From: Verrucomicrobiales bacterium
GTDB lineage: Bacteria; Verrucomicrobiota; Verrucomicrobiia; Limisphaerales; UBA9464
Direction: 5' to 3'
DNA: 46,554 nt
Assembly: GCA_016793645.1 (NCBI GenBank)
Contig: JAEUHD010000304.1
Coordinates: 1 to 46,554, forward strand
Part shown: positions 32,777 to 41,546 of the stretch, piece by piece
Numbering within the stretch: position 1 is the first letter of the stretch
Layout of the letters: each line of letters begins with the position of its first letter
Translations under genes and position numbers: made by a program
Notes under the pieces: model-generated
Told to the model about the DNA's origin: nothing
Databases searched by the model: none
The model's input: the letters and a program-made list of their open reading frames with translations, nothing else

Positions 32777-35700
32777 ATGAAAACGCCTACAGTTTTCACC
32801 ACTGTCTCCCGGAGCGTGGTTCGGGGCATTCTTCCGTCTGCGGGACGCTCTTGGCCGTGGGGTGCGGTGTGCCTTTTTGCGGTCATCCTCACCGTCCGTG
32901 GTGCCGAGGCAATCTCGCGGGAGATCACCATACATGCCCCGAGCCCGGCGGAGGTCTCTCCGCCGCCGGAAGCCATCTCGCGCGAGGTGACCGTCTTTGC
33001 ACCACGACTGATCGGTGTCCCGTCCGCCCCGGAGGCGATTTCCCGCGAGATCACCATCTACTCGCCCCGGATTCCATTGCCACCGCCGCTGAGTGAGGCC
33101 ATCTCCCGCGAGATCAGCATCGAGGCGGATCCCTGGATTCCCGAGATTACCCGCCTGCCCGCGGATTTCCGATCCGGAACCCTCCGGTTCGAATGGCTTG
33201 CGGATACCCGGCCGACGAATCCGGATCGGTTGGACTTACCCGCCGATATCAGCCTTGGGCCCCTGGAGGATCGCGGAACAATGACCATACCTTGGGGTGG
33301 AAACACGATCATTACCGGTCCTGCATTTCTCCGTCCCGGAAACTATCCGGGCATTCAACTGGATGAGAGCCGTCTCTGGACGGTGTTGCATCCGGCGCCG
33401 GAGCTGCTGGGAGCCTCCCTCGGCGTTCCCATCCAAAAGGGGGGCGAGTATCTGATCCGCGGCCGCTTCGCCCGGGCCAATGACCTGCCGCGCATCGGAA
33501 ACGGCGTGTCCGTCGCCGTGATCCGCAATCTCGACACGACCAATCTTCTTTTTACCGCGGCCATTGGCTCAGACCATGAAGTCCCCCCCGGGAATCCCTT
33601 CAACGGCACTGGCGTGGTGGAGTTCAGTCTGGCGGCCGCGTTCTCGCCGGGCGATGTCGTGCGTTTTGTGGTGTTCGCAGGGGCGGCGGGCCGCGATGTC
33701 GAATACGACCTGACCGCCCTGGAGGCGACGGTGGTGCTCCGGGAGGATGCACCGGGTGTGTTCGAGAACGGGCCACCCTTCATCGCGCTGCAGCCCGCGA
33801 GCCTCTCCCGGCGCCTGGATGAGAGCGCACGATTTGATGTCCTCGCCTATGGGCTCCAACCCCTCACGTTCCAATGGTATCGCGATCAGTCCGTCCGCTC
33901 CGGCGAAACGGCACCCTCGCTCACATGGACCGGAGTCCAGGCGGCCGATGCCGGCACCTATTCCGTCCTCGTGGAGAACCCGCTCGGACGCGTCCTCAGT
34001 TCGCCGGCGCGATTGGACGTCCTCGTCACCCCGGAAATCACGCGGGATCCAGCCCCGCTGACCGTCAGGTCCGGCGCGGACGCCTCCTTCTCCGTAGGCG
34101 CGACGGGCAGCGAACCATTGCATTTTGATTGGCGGTTCAATGGCGCCAGTCTCCACGCCCCCGACCAGCCCGAACTTCGATTACCCGGCGTCACCTCCGG
34201 ATCCTCGGGATTCATCTCCGTCCGGGTCACCAACGCGGCCGGCTTCGCGGACAGCAGGGCCGCCGAATTGCGCGTCGTGGAACCCGCACGCCTGGCGCAA
34301 CCGCTGGCCCCGCTGACCCAGGTTCCCCTGGACGGGGGCTTTCTCCTGTCCGTGGGAGTCTCGGGAACCGCCCCCTTCGACGTCCAATGGCGCCTGAATG
34401 GACAGGACATCCCAGGTGCCAACGATCTCGAGTACCGGGTCAATCCCGTCGGAATCGAGCACGCAGGCATCTATTCCGTCGTGGTTGCCAACGAGGCCGG
34501 CGCCATCACCGGAGGTCCGGCGGAGGTCCGGGTTGAGATCCCCGAGTTTCCCGGAAGCGACGCGTTCTCCTCAGCCGCGGACCTTTCCTCCCAAAAGGGT
34601 CCGCTGGGCGGATCCACCGTTCGAACAACCCATGAGCCCGGCGAACCCAGCCACGCGGGAAAACCGGGGAACCGCTCCGTCTGGTACCGATGGACCGCGC
34701 CCGGGGATGGCCGGGTGTCCTTCCGGACCGTCGGAAGCGCCTTCGACACCCTGCTGGCCGCCTACACCGGCTCCCGAATCGATCAACTCACGGAGATTGC
34801 CAGCAATGACGACGCCGCCGGCGGTGCCTACTTTGCCAGCGAGATCCGGTTTAGCGTCCAGGGAGGGACCACATATTCCCTCGCCATCGACGGCCTGGGT
34901 GACGACTCCGGCAACTACATCCTGAGCTGGCTCTTTGAATCCCGGGCACCCGCCGTACCGAGAATCACCGCACAACCCCGCAGCCAATCCCAGCTCCGTG
35001 GACAACCGATCACCCTTCGGGTGGAGGCGGAGGAGGCAACGGGCATCCAGTGGGAGTTCAATGGAAGGACCCTGGCCGGCGCCGCGGGCGCCACGGTGGA
35101 AATCGCCGCGCTGGAACCGGAGAATGTCGGCACCTACGTCGCGGTGGTTCAAGGTGCGGGCGGAACGGTGTTCTCACATCCGGCAGTGATTGAGATTGGT
35201 CCCCAGCCGGAGGCGCGGTCGTTCGACAAGGAGGCGGAATTGGGCGGCGGAACCGCGTCGCCCGAAGGACGGGTGAACCGCCAGTCCGAAGGGGGGCTGG
35301 GCCTGCTTCTGTCCCCGGGACGTCCGGTCGAGCAGTGGGTCAACAACGAGGTCAATACCACCCAGGGTTCCGAGGCCAATCATTGCGATTTCCTCATCCG
35401 CCGCACCGGATGGATGCTGCTGGAGGTCGAGCGGGATGGCCATCTCGTGGTGACCGCGACCAACACCACCGTTCCGCTGATCCTCGCGCTCTACGGGTTT
35501 TCCGATCCCGATGTGCCCCTGGCCTGCTCCCAGGGCAACCGGCTGGTGCTTCCCGACGCCAGGGCCGGGCGGATTTACTCGCTGGTCTTCGGCAGCACCG
35601 CGGATGTCGGTGGATTGATTGAACTGGTCTGCGTCAGCGGCACCCCGCCTCCGCCCCCGCTCCCGCCGGGCCCGGTGACCGAGGTGGAGCCCGGCCGCGG

Positions 35701-36355
35701 GGTCACGCTGGTTGCCCCCACGGTCTCCGGCCTCCAACCGGACGCCAGGTATCAGTGGTTTCGCAACGGGAGGGCCATCGATGGGGCCCGCGACCGGGCG
35801 CTGGTTCTGGATCGTTTCACTCTTGAACTGGCGGGAGACTACTCCGTCGTTCTGGATAACGGCGTCGGGCGCACCGAATTCGTGATCGGAACCCTGCAAC
35901 CGGATCTGCCCCTCCAGCCCGCCGGCGCCCCCGAAACCGCCAACGGTGTGTTCATTTTCCGGCTCACCGGCAATGCCGGACAGCGCGTCGCCGTGGACCG
36001 GGGAACCGACTTGGGCGTGTGGAACACCCACGAAGAGTTCTGGCTCCCCGCCACCGGATTGGAATATCGCGACGACTCCATGGCTACCCGGTCGCGGCAG
36101 TTGTTCTCGCTGTCCGAAGTCCCGATCCACATCCGTGAGGAGTCTCCCTTGGACGATGGCCGCCGCACGTGGCGCGTCCACGGCGGAAGGCTGGGAAGCC
36201 GCTACGTCCTGGAGCAGTCCGTGGATGGCATCCAGTGGACCCCGGTGCGCACCAACCGGGTCGAGGAGGGTCCATTCCTTCACATCGGTTCCGCGGATTC
36301 CCCCGCCACCTCCCGCGTTCGCATCCAGCCCGGAAACTCCCCGCAGCCCTTTTGA
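32777..36355 (+). CDS. Giant secreted multidomain protein E2 (EAISRE array, Ig-like, PPC), paralog of E1
   Basis: An 1192-residue paralog of E1, starting at ATG 32777 (MKTPTVF). The open frame from 32633 overlaps GlyC and is not used. Signal peptide about 1-43, cleavage probably at 'TVRGA/EAISRE', which places the first repeat exactly at the mature N-terminus. Order: four EAISRE motifs (44, 65, 86, 107); the unassigned beta-domain (about 125-325); three Ig-like domains (about 333-587); PPC-like domain (about 588-720, 'SVWYRWTAPGDGRVSFRTVG'); Ig-like (to about 808); Cys-containing PPC-like domain (about 837-957, Cys870, 917, 952); Ig-like; two 'YVLEQSVDGIQWTPVRTN' type modules. Compared with E1 it lacks the whole HAF propeller and one Ig domain. 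It is followed by GlyD after 39 bp. Confidence 0.88.
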   Translation: MKTPTVFTTVSRSVVRGILPSAGRSWPWGAVCLFAVILTVRGAEAISREITIHAPSPAEVSPPPEAISREVTVFAPRLIGVPSAPEAISREITIYSPRIPLPPPLSEAISREISIEADPWIPEITRLPADFRSGTLRFEWLADTRPTNPDRLDLPADISLGPLEDRGTMTIPWGGNTIITGPAFLRPGNYPGIQLDESRLWTVLHPAPELLGASLGVPIQKGGEYLIRGRFARANDLPRIGNGVSVAVIRNLDTTNLLFTAAIGSDHEVPPGNPFNGTGVVEFSLAAAFSPGDVVRFVVFAGAAGRDVEYDLTALEATVVLREDAPGVFENGPPFIALQPASLSRRLDESARFDVLAYGLQPLTFQWYRDQSVRSGETAPSLTWTGVQAADAGTYSVLVENPLGRVLSSPARLDVLVTPEITRDPAPLTVRSGADASFSVGATGSEPLHFDWRFNGASLHAPDQPELRLPGVTSGSSGFISVRVTNAAGFADSRAAELRVVEPARLAQPLAPLTQVPLDGGFLLSVGVSGTAPFDVQWRLNGQDIPGANDLEYRVNPVGIEHAGIYSVVVANEAGAITGGPAEVRVEIPEFPGSDAFSSAADLSSQKGPLGGSTVRTTHEPGEPSHAGKPGNRSVWYRWTAPGDGRVSFRTVGSAFDTLLAAYTGSRIDQLTEIASNDDAAGGAYFASEIRFSVQGGTTYSLAIDGLGDDSGNYILSWLFESRAPAVPRITAQPRSQSQLRGQPITLRVEAEEATGIQWEFNGRTLAGAAGATVEIAALEPENVGTYVAVVQGAGGTVFSHPAVIEIGPQPEARSFDKEAELGGGTASPEGRVNRQSEGGLGLLLSPGRPVEQWVNNEVNTTQGSEANHCDFLIRRTGWMLLEVERDGHLVVTATNTTVPLILALYGFSDPDVPLACSQGNRLVLPDARAGRIYSLVFGSTADVGGLIELVCVSGTPPPPPLPPGPVTEVEPGRGVTLVAPTVSGLQPDARYQWFRNGRAIDGARDRALVLDRFTLELAGDYSVVLDNGVGRTEFVIGTLQPDLPLQPAGAPETANGVFIFRLTGNAGQRVAVDRGTDLGVWNTHEEFWLPATGLEYRDDSMATRSRQLFSLSEVPIHIREESPLDDGRRTWRVHGGRLGSRYVLEQSVDGIQWTPVRTNRVEEGPFLHIGSADSPATSRVRIQPGNSPQPF
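32906..33130 (+). repeat. Four-fold EAISRE-type motif array encoded in E2
   Basis: Four copies of EAISRE-(I/V)-(S/T)-(I/V) at residues 44, 65, 86 and 107 with a strict 21-residue period and Pro-rich linkers ('HAPSPAEVSPPP', 'FAPRLIGVPSAP'). Linkers differ from those of E1 while the I-S-R-E core is invariant, which argues for selection on the motif rather than recent copying. Confidence 0.92.
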
Positions 36356-36394
36356 ACGTTCGATCCCGATTCGCAGCCTCACCCCCATGAATTC

Positions 36395-37666
36395 ATGAAT
36401 GCCTCCCGTCTCATCCACCCGCTCGTCGGGATTCTTCTTTGCGTTCCGGCGACCGCCGTTTTTGGAGCCATCGAAATCCCCGGCATTTCGGGCACTCCCG
36501 TGGCGGGGATCGACGGAGCCTTCGAACTCCCTGCGTCCACGGTGGTGGACCTGGGAACGGCGGCCACGGGTACCTGGGACAGCGCCCCGCCCGCTGGATT
36601 CCGCGGCGTGTACGACCCGGAGAAATGGGCCGTGGTTTACAAGTTCTCCTCCGTCAGCATCCCCACAGGTTGGGGCATCACATTTAGGAACCATCCCTCC
36701 CGGGCTCCAGTCGTCTGGCTGGTCACCGGGGACGTCACGATCAACGGAAACCTGATTCTCGATGGCGAAAGCCCGGGCAGTCGTCAGTTCGCCGAACCGG
36801 GACCGGGCGGGTTTCGCGGTGGCGCCAATATCAGCAAGCCCGGCGGCGGCGGCCTTGGACCCGGCGGCGGGGCTCTCGGTGACTATTCGCTTCCCGTAAC
36901 CTTGTTCCCAGGAGGCGGAGGCCATCGGGAACCCGGCCCCAGCCCGGGATCTGTCGCCTACGGGGACCCCGGGGTTCAAGTCCTCCTGGGCGGCTCCGGC
37001 GGAGGCGCCCGCGAAACGGGTGTCGGCGGAGGCGGAGGCGGGGGTGCCCTCCTGATCATCGCCACCGGACGTATCACCCTGAACGGGACGATTACTGCTC
37101 GCGGTGGACCCGGCCGCTACACCGGCGGCGGCAGTGGCGGTGCCGTCCGGCTGGTGGCCTCGGAAATCTTCGGCAACGGGCAGATCAATGTGGAGGGGGG
37201 CACCGACCTCAACAGCTTCAATCCCAACTCCGCCGGACGCCCGGGCTATGTCGCCACGGAGGCGATCTCCTACGGTCTGGACACCATCAGTGCGATTCCG
37301 GGCAACATCCAGGCCTCCCTCCTGACCGGACCCGTCCGAGTCTGGCCAAACACGACGACGCCCACGGCGCGCATCGTCACGGTGGCCAACCTGGCCGTGC
37401 CGCCGGATCCCCGCGCCGCGCTGGGGGTCGCACCCACGGATGTGAACGTGCCCGTGGGCGGTTCCCGAAAGGTCCGGATCGAGACGCGGAATTTCCCCAC
37501 CACCGGCACGGTTCGCCTCTACGTCACCCCCACCCAGGGCGAACGCACCGAACTGTTGGCCTCGGTCCTTCCCGGCGGGACGGAGTCCCTCGCCCAATGG
37601 GAAGCCACCCTGGAGTCAGCGCTCACGGGACGCGTCGCCCTGCAGGTCCACGGCACGGCACCTTGA
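36395..37666 (+). CDS. Secreted glycine-rich protein GlyD (family copy 4 of 4)
   Basis: A 423-residue protein from ATG 36395 (MNASRLI), signal peptide to about residue 24 ('CVPATAVFGAIEIPG'). Carries all family segments: 'IEIPGISGTPVAGIDGAF', 'GVYDPEKWAVVYKFSSVSIP', 'RAPVVWLVTGDVTINGNLIL', 'EPGPGGFRGGANISKPGGGG', 'AYGDPGVQVLLGGSGGG', 'GGGGGGALLIIATGRITLNG', 'GGGSGGAVRLVASEIFGNGQ', and C-terminal 'LGVAPTDVNVPVGGSRKVRI', 'TGTVRLYVTPTQGERT'. It begins 39 bp after E2. The following 204-bp gap has a hairpin (CTGCCG-AATC-CGGCAG near 37776) without a T-run and no clear promoter. Function unknown. Confidence 0.85.
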   Translation: MNASRLIHPLVGILLCVPATAVFGAIEIPGISGTPVAGIDGAFELPASTVVDLGTAATGTWDSAPPAGFRGVYDPEKWAVVYKFSSVSIPTGWGITFRNHPSRAPVVWLVTGDVTINGNLILDGESPGSRQFAEPGPGGFRGGANISKPGGGGLGPGGGALGDYSLPVTLFPGGGGHREPGPSPGSVAYGDPGVQVLLGGSGGGARETGVGGGGGGGALLIIATGRITLNGTITARGGPGRYTGGGSGGAVRLVASEIFGNGQINVEGGTDLNSFNPNSAGRPGYVATEAISYGLDTISAIPGNIQASLLTGPVRVWPNTTTPTARIVTVANLAVPPDPRAALGVAPTDVNVPVGGSRKVRIETRNFPTTGTVRLYVTPTQGERTELLASVLPGGTESLAQWEATLESALTGRVALQVHGTAP

Positions 37667-37870
37667 GACTTCGGACTTCGGGAATGGCATCCGGGTCATG
37701 GACTGCCTTATTGTCTACTCCCTGATGTGCCGGAAAGAAGCCAGGGGATGTGGTGTTCCGGGCATCTTTTCCCTGCCGAATCCGGCAGTGGACGCCCATC
37801 CCGCCACGAGACGGGTCACCGTTCTCCCGGAATCCCGTAGGAAGGGTTCGAGGTCCGCGCCCTCCCCGAG

Positions 37871-40800
37871 ATGATCCGCCTCCAGTCCATGCGTCTGTTT
37901 CCCTTCCTCGCGGCTCTGCTGCTGTTCTCCGTTTGGGCGGTGCCCGGCCGTGCGGCGGACTCCGAGGAACTCGCCCGGGTCGAGGCCGTGGTGGGCACCG
38001 TGCAGATCTCCCCTGCCGGCGCCCGCACTTGGGTGACAGTCACGGCGTCACAACCCCTGTTCGCCGGCGACCAGGTCCGGACCGGTGAGCGGAGCCGGAT
38101 GACGCTCCGGATGCGCGACGGATCCATCGTCCACCTCGATGAACTCACCACGACCCGCCTCGAAGGCCAGCCGTCCGGACTGATCCTGAACGTCCTCCGA
38201 GGCATCCTCTCGTTCTTCCATCGTAATGAGCCGGGCAGCCTTGAAGTGCGTTCGGGTTCGACCTCGGCCTTGATTCGCGGCACCGAATTCGCCTTTGCGG
38301 CCTCCGAGGACGGGACCGTTCAACTCACCCTGCTGGACGGCGCCGTGCTCCTCAAGAATCCCCTGGGTTCCCAGGAGTTGACCGGAGGCGAGGCGGCCAT
38401 CGCGAGCCCGACCGTGGCGCCGCACCGGACGGCCCTGCTCACGGAAGGCCCGGTCGAGGCCCTGCAATGGCAGTTGTATTATCCGGCCATTCTGGATCCC
38501 GGGGAATTGAACCTGCCTTCCGATATCGTCGCGGAACTCGCCGCCGTCCTCCAACGATATCAGGAGGGGGATCTTCTCGGCGCCCTCGCCGCCTATCCGG
38601 CCGGACGGGAACCTGAGGATCCCCGGGAACAGATCCTCCTGGCCGCATTGGTGCTATCCGTCGGCAATGTCGCCGAAGCGGAGCGCCGGCTCGCCTCGCT
38701 TCCCCGCGACCCGACCCTCGAACGCTTTGCGGTCTCGCTGCACCAGTTGATCAATGCCGCGCGGCTCCTTCCGTGTGACGGGCATGATGCTCCGAATGCG
38801 GCGACGCCCGCCCTGGCCACCGAATGGATGGCACGCTCCTACTGTCGTCAGTCGGCGAGGGATCTCGACGGTGCCCTGGCGGCCGCGCGAAAAGCCGCTG
38901 AACATCGACCGGACTTCGGATTCGCCTGGGCGCGGATCGCGGCGCTGGAGTTCAGTTTCGGACACCGTCGCGCCGCCGCCGAAGCGTTGGACCGAGCCCT
39001 GCAACTCTCTCCGCGCAACGCCGCCGCCGTGACCCTTTCCGGATTTCTGGCGGCGGCACGATTTGAGTTCAAGAAGGCCTCCGAGAGGTTCGATGCCGCA
39101 CGCGCACTGGATCCCCGCCTCGCCGACGCCTGGCTGGGGCGGGGCCTGGTCGCCATGCGGGAAGGCAGGACCGCCGCGGCGCTTGAGGACATGACAATTG
39201 CGGCTTCCACGGAACCGCAGCGGGGCGTCCTGAGAAGCTACCTCGGCCGCGCCTACGCGATGGACCACCAGCTCACGCAGGCCGGCAAGGAACTGGACCT
39301 CGCGGAGAAGCTGGATGCGGAGGATCCCACGGTCTGGCTCTACCGCGGCCTGCTGCTCCAGCAGGAGAGCCGCATCAACGAGGCGATCCGCGCGCTCAAC
39401 ACCGCCGAGGATCTAACCGAGGAACGGGCTCTCTATCGCTCCCGCCTTCTGCTTGAACAGGACCGGTCCGTCGTCAACGGCAACCGCGCCATTGCCTATC
39501 GGGATGGCGGATTGGAACCCATCGCACGGCGGGAGGCGGGGCGCGCCCTCAGCCTCGACGCGGCCAATGCCGGAGCGCACCGGTTTCTAGCGGACAGCTA
39601 TGCCTCCACCGAGCGGGTAAATCTCCGCTACGAATCCGCACGCGCCGCCGAGTATCTTCAGGCCAATTTGCTCGCCCCCGTTGGTGCCGGACCGTTGTCC
39701 GCGTCCCTCAGCCAGCAGGACTACTCCCCGCTGTTGGAGCAGGACCGTCCGCACGTCTATTCCGTCACCAGCTATGAACAGGTTGGTGGCTGGCAGCAGA
39801 CCGGCGGCATCTATGGCACCACCGGCCGGCTCGGCTACGCCGCGGATGCCTACTATGCCTCGGGCGACGGCGTGGCGAGCAACACCGACTTCGAACAGAC
39901 CGCCGTCCAGGTCCAGGGAAAGTTCCAGGCGGGCGACCGCGACACCGTCTATCTGCAGGCCCTCGGGGCGTGGCAGGAGGCCGGGGACCTGGTCACTTAC
40001 GGCGACCCTTATTTCAGCAACACCGATCTGCGCACCACCGAGGAACTGCATCCGATCCTGGCCGCCGGATGGCACCGCGCCTGGTCGCCGGAACACCATA
40101 CCCTGGTTCTGGGCGGATGGATCGACAGTTCGCAATCGCTGACCGATCCGACCAGCCAGGGGCTGGTCATCACCCGGAATCCCGCAGGACAAATCCGCCT
40201 GATCGATTCCTTCCCGGCTCCCCAGCCGGTGGGCCGCAGTTACGACAGTTCCGAATCGTGGCTCTCCATCGAAGGGCAGCATATTTGGGAGACCCCCCGA
40301 AACACAGTGATCGTCGGCGTGAAGTATCAATCCGGCCGCCTCGACGCAGAGAATGACTATTCCGGATTGAACCGCCTGCTGGCGCCGCCCGGGACGTCCC
40401 TGAACGCCGACGCCCGCCGGACCCAGATTTACGCCTATGACACCTGGCGGATCGTGGATTCCCTCGCGCTGACGGCGGGGATCAGCGGAGATTGGGAAAC
40501 CTATCCTGGGAACTTCCGCTCTGGTCCGCTCACCGACGGTGATGAACAGGCATCGCAGGCTTCCCCCAAGTTTGGTGTGGTATGGGAGGCCAGGACCAAC
40601 CTCTGGTTGCGGGGCGCGTACACGCGCTCCCTCGGAGGCGTCGGCTTGGAGCAAAGCCTCCGGCTGGAACCCACACAGGTCGCCGGATTCAACCAGGCCT
40701 TTCGCAGCCTGATTCCCGAGTCCGTGGTCGGGACAGTTCCAGGGACGCAGATGCAGACGGGAAATGCGGCGATCGAAACCCGTTTCGGTCCGAACACGCT

Positions 40801-41380
40801 TCTCGGACTGGAAGGCGACTGGTTGAAGTCATCGGGATCCCGCCGGATTGGCGCCTACGGATTGGTAACGGATCCCAGGGAACGATTCGCCCCCACGTCG
40901 TTCGCCGAGGATCTGGAGTTTGTGGACCGGGGCATCACCGCGTACGTCGGACAACTGGCAGGCAGGGACTGGACCTTGTTCCTCCGTTATCGGGCGGGTT
41001 TCACCGACTATGAGGAATCCCTTCCCGAGGCCGCCTCCAACATCCGAATCCGGGTGCCGGGCCTCGCCAGCGAATCCTCCACGGACATCGTCACCCAGGC
41101 CGTCACGCTCAGCGGGCGGTTCAATCATCCGACCGGCTGGTTCGCCGGTGCGGACACCACCTGGACCCACCAGTCGGGAAGCGGCGCTTGGGCGGAGCCG
41201 ACGGATGCCTATTGGATGGTCAATGCCTTCGTCGGGCACCGGTTCTGGGAACGCCGGGTGGAAATCCTGGTCGGTCTCGAAAACCTGGCGAACCAGTCCT
41301 ATCAGGTGAGTCCCCTGACCCTGATCGCCGCCCCCCCCCAGGAACGGTCCTTCGTTGCCCGGCTGAAGTGGACGTACTGA
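37871..41380 (+). CDS. F1: FecR domain + TPR solenoid + outer-membrane beta-barrel
   Basis: An 1169-residue exported protein. Signal peptide about 1-29 ('VWAVPGRAADSEEL'). FecR domain about 36-195, with 'GILSFFHRNEPGSLEVRSGS' and 'LIRGTEFAFAASEDGTVQL'. TPR-type helices about 225-600 ('NAAAVTLSGFLAAARFEFKK', 'ADAWLGRGLVAMREGRTAAA', 'TVWLYRGLLLQQESRINEAI'). From about 630 to the end, alternating amphipathic strands form a large barrel ('SPKFGVVWEARTNLWLRGAY', 'LENLANQSY'), closing with 'RSFVARLKWTY', the terminal-aromatic signal for BAM insertion. There is no TonB box or plug domain. The TPR-barrel order recalls BcsC/PgaA-type exporters; the FecR part could face the periplasm as a binding or peptidoglycan-linked module. 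The exported cargo is unknown; the neighbouring Gly and E proteins are candidates. Confidence 0.87.
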   Translation: MIRLQSMRLFPFLAALLLFSVWAVPGRAADSEELARVEAVVGTVQISPAGARTWVTVTASQPLFAGDQVRTGERSRMTLRMRDGSIVHLDELTTTRLEGQPSGLILNVLRGILSFFHRNEPGSLEVRSGSTSALIRGTEFAFAASEDGTVQLTLLDGAVLLKNPLGSQELTGGEAAIASPTVAPHRTALLTEGPVEALQWQLYYPAILDPGELNLPSDIVAELAAVLQRYQEGDLLGALAAYPAGREPEDPREQILLAALVLSVGNVAEAERRLASLPRDPTLERFAVSLHQLINAARLLPCDGHDAPNAATPALATEWMARSYCRQSARDLDGALAAARKAAEHRPDFGFAWARIAALEFSFGHRRAAAEALDRALQLSPRNAAAVTLSGFLAAARFEFKKASERFDAARALDPRLADAWLGRGLVAMREGRTAAALEDMTIAASTEPQRGVLRSYLGRAYAMDHQLTQAGKELDLAEKLDAEDPTVWLYRGLLLQQESRINEAIRALNTAEDLTEERALYRSRLLLEQDRSVVNGNRAIAYRDGGLEPIARREAGRALSLDAANAGAHRFLADSYASTERVNLRYESARAAEYLQANLLAPVGAGPLSASLSQQDYSPLLEQDRPHVYSVTSYEQVGGWQQTGGIYGTTGRLGYAADAYYASGDGVASNTDFEQTAVQVQGKFQAGDRDTVYLQALGAWQEAGDLVTYGDPYFSNTDLRTTEELHPILAAGWHRAWSPEHHTLVLGGWIDSSQSLTDPTSQGLVITRNPAGQIRLIDSFPAPQPVGRSYDSSESWLSIEGQHIWETPRNTVIVGVKYQSGRLDAENDYSGLNRLLAPPGTSLNADARRTQIYAYDTWRIVDSLALTAGISGDWETYPGNFRSGPLTDGDEQASQASPKFGVVWEARTNLWLRGAYTRSLGGVGLEQSLRLEPTQVAGFNQAFRSLIPESVVGTVPGTQMQTGNAAIETRFGPNTLLGLEGDWLKSSGSRRIGAYGLVTDPRERFAPTSFAEDLEFVDRGITAYVGQLAGRDWTLFLRYRAGFTDYEESLPEAASNIRIRVPGLASESSTDIVTQAVTLSGRFNHPTGWFAGADTTWTHQSGSGAWAEPTDAYWMVNAFVGHRFWERRVEILVGLENLANQSYQVSPLTLIAAPPQERSFVARLKWTY

Positions 41381-41546
41381 GCGTTGGGGTCCACGGGGAC
41401 GAAAGGTTCGACCCGGGAGACGCGTTCTCCGTTGGGGTTTCAGACGGCTGGACGTCGCCGACACGGAACCCGCACGCACACAACCCACCAATGCAGGATC
41501 GCCAAACCGCTTCAACCGGGGCAACCATCACCATGAGGGCCCTGAA

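Noticed and set aside
37770-37795. Hairpin CTGCCG-AATC-CGGCAG between GlyD and F1 as a terminator
   Set aside because: Short stem, no T-run; evidence is too weak to split the locus into two transcripts.
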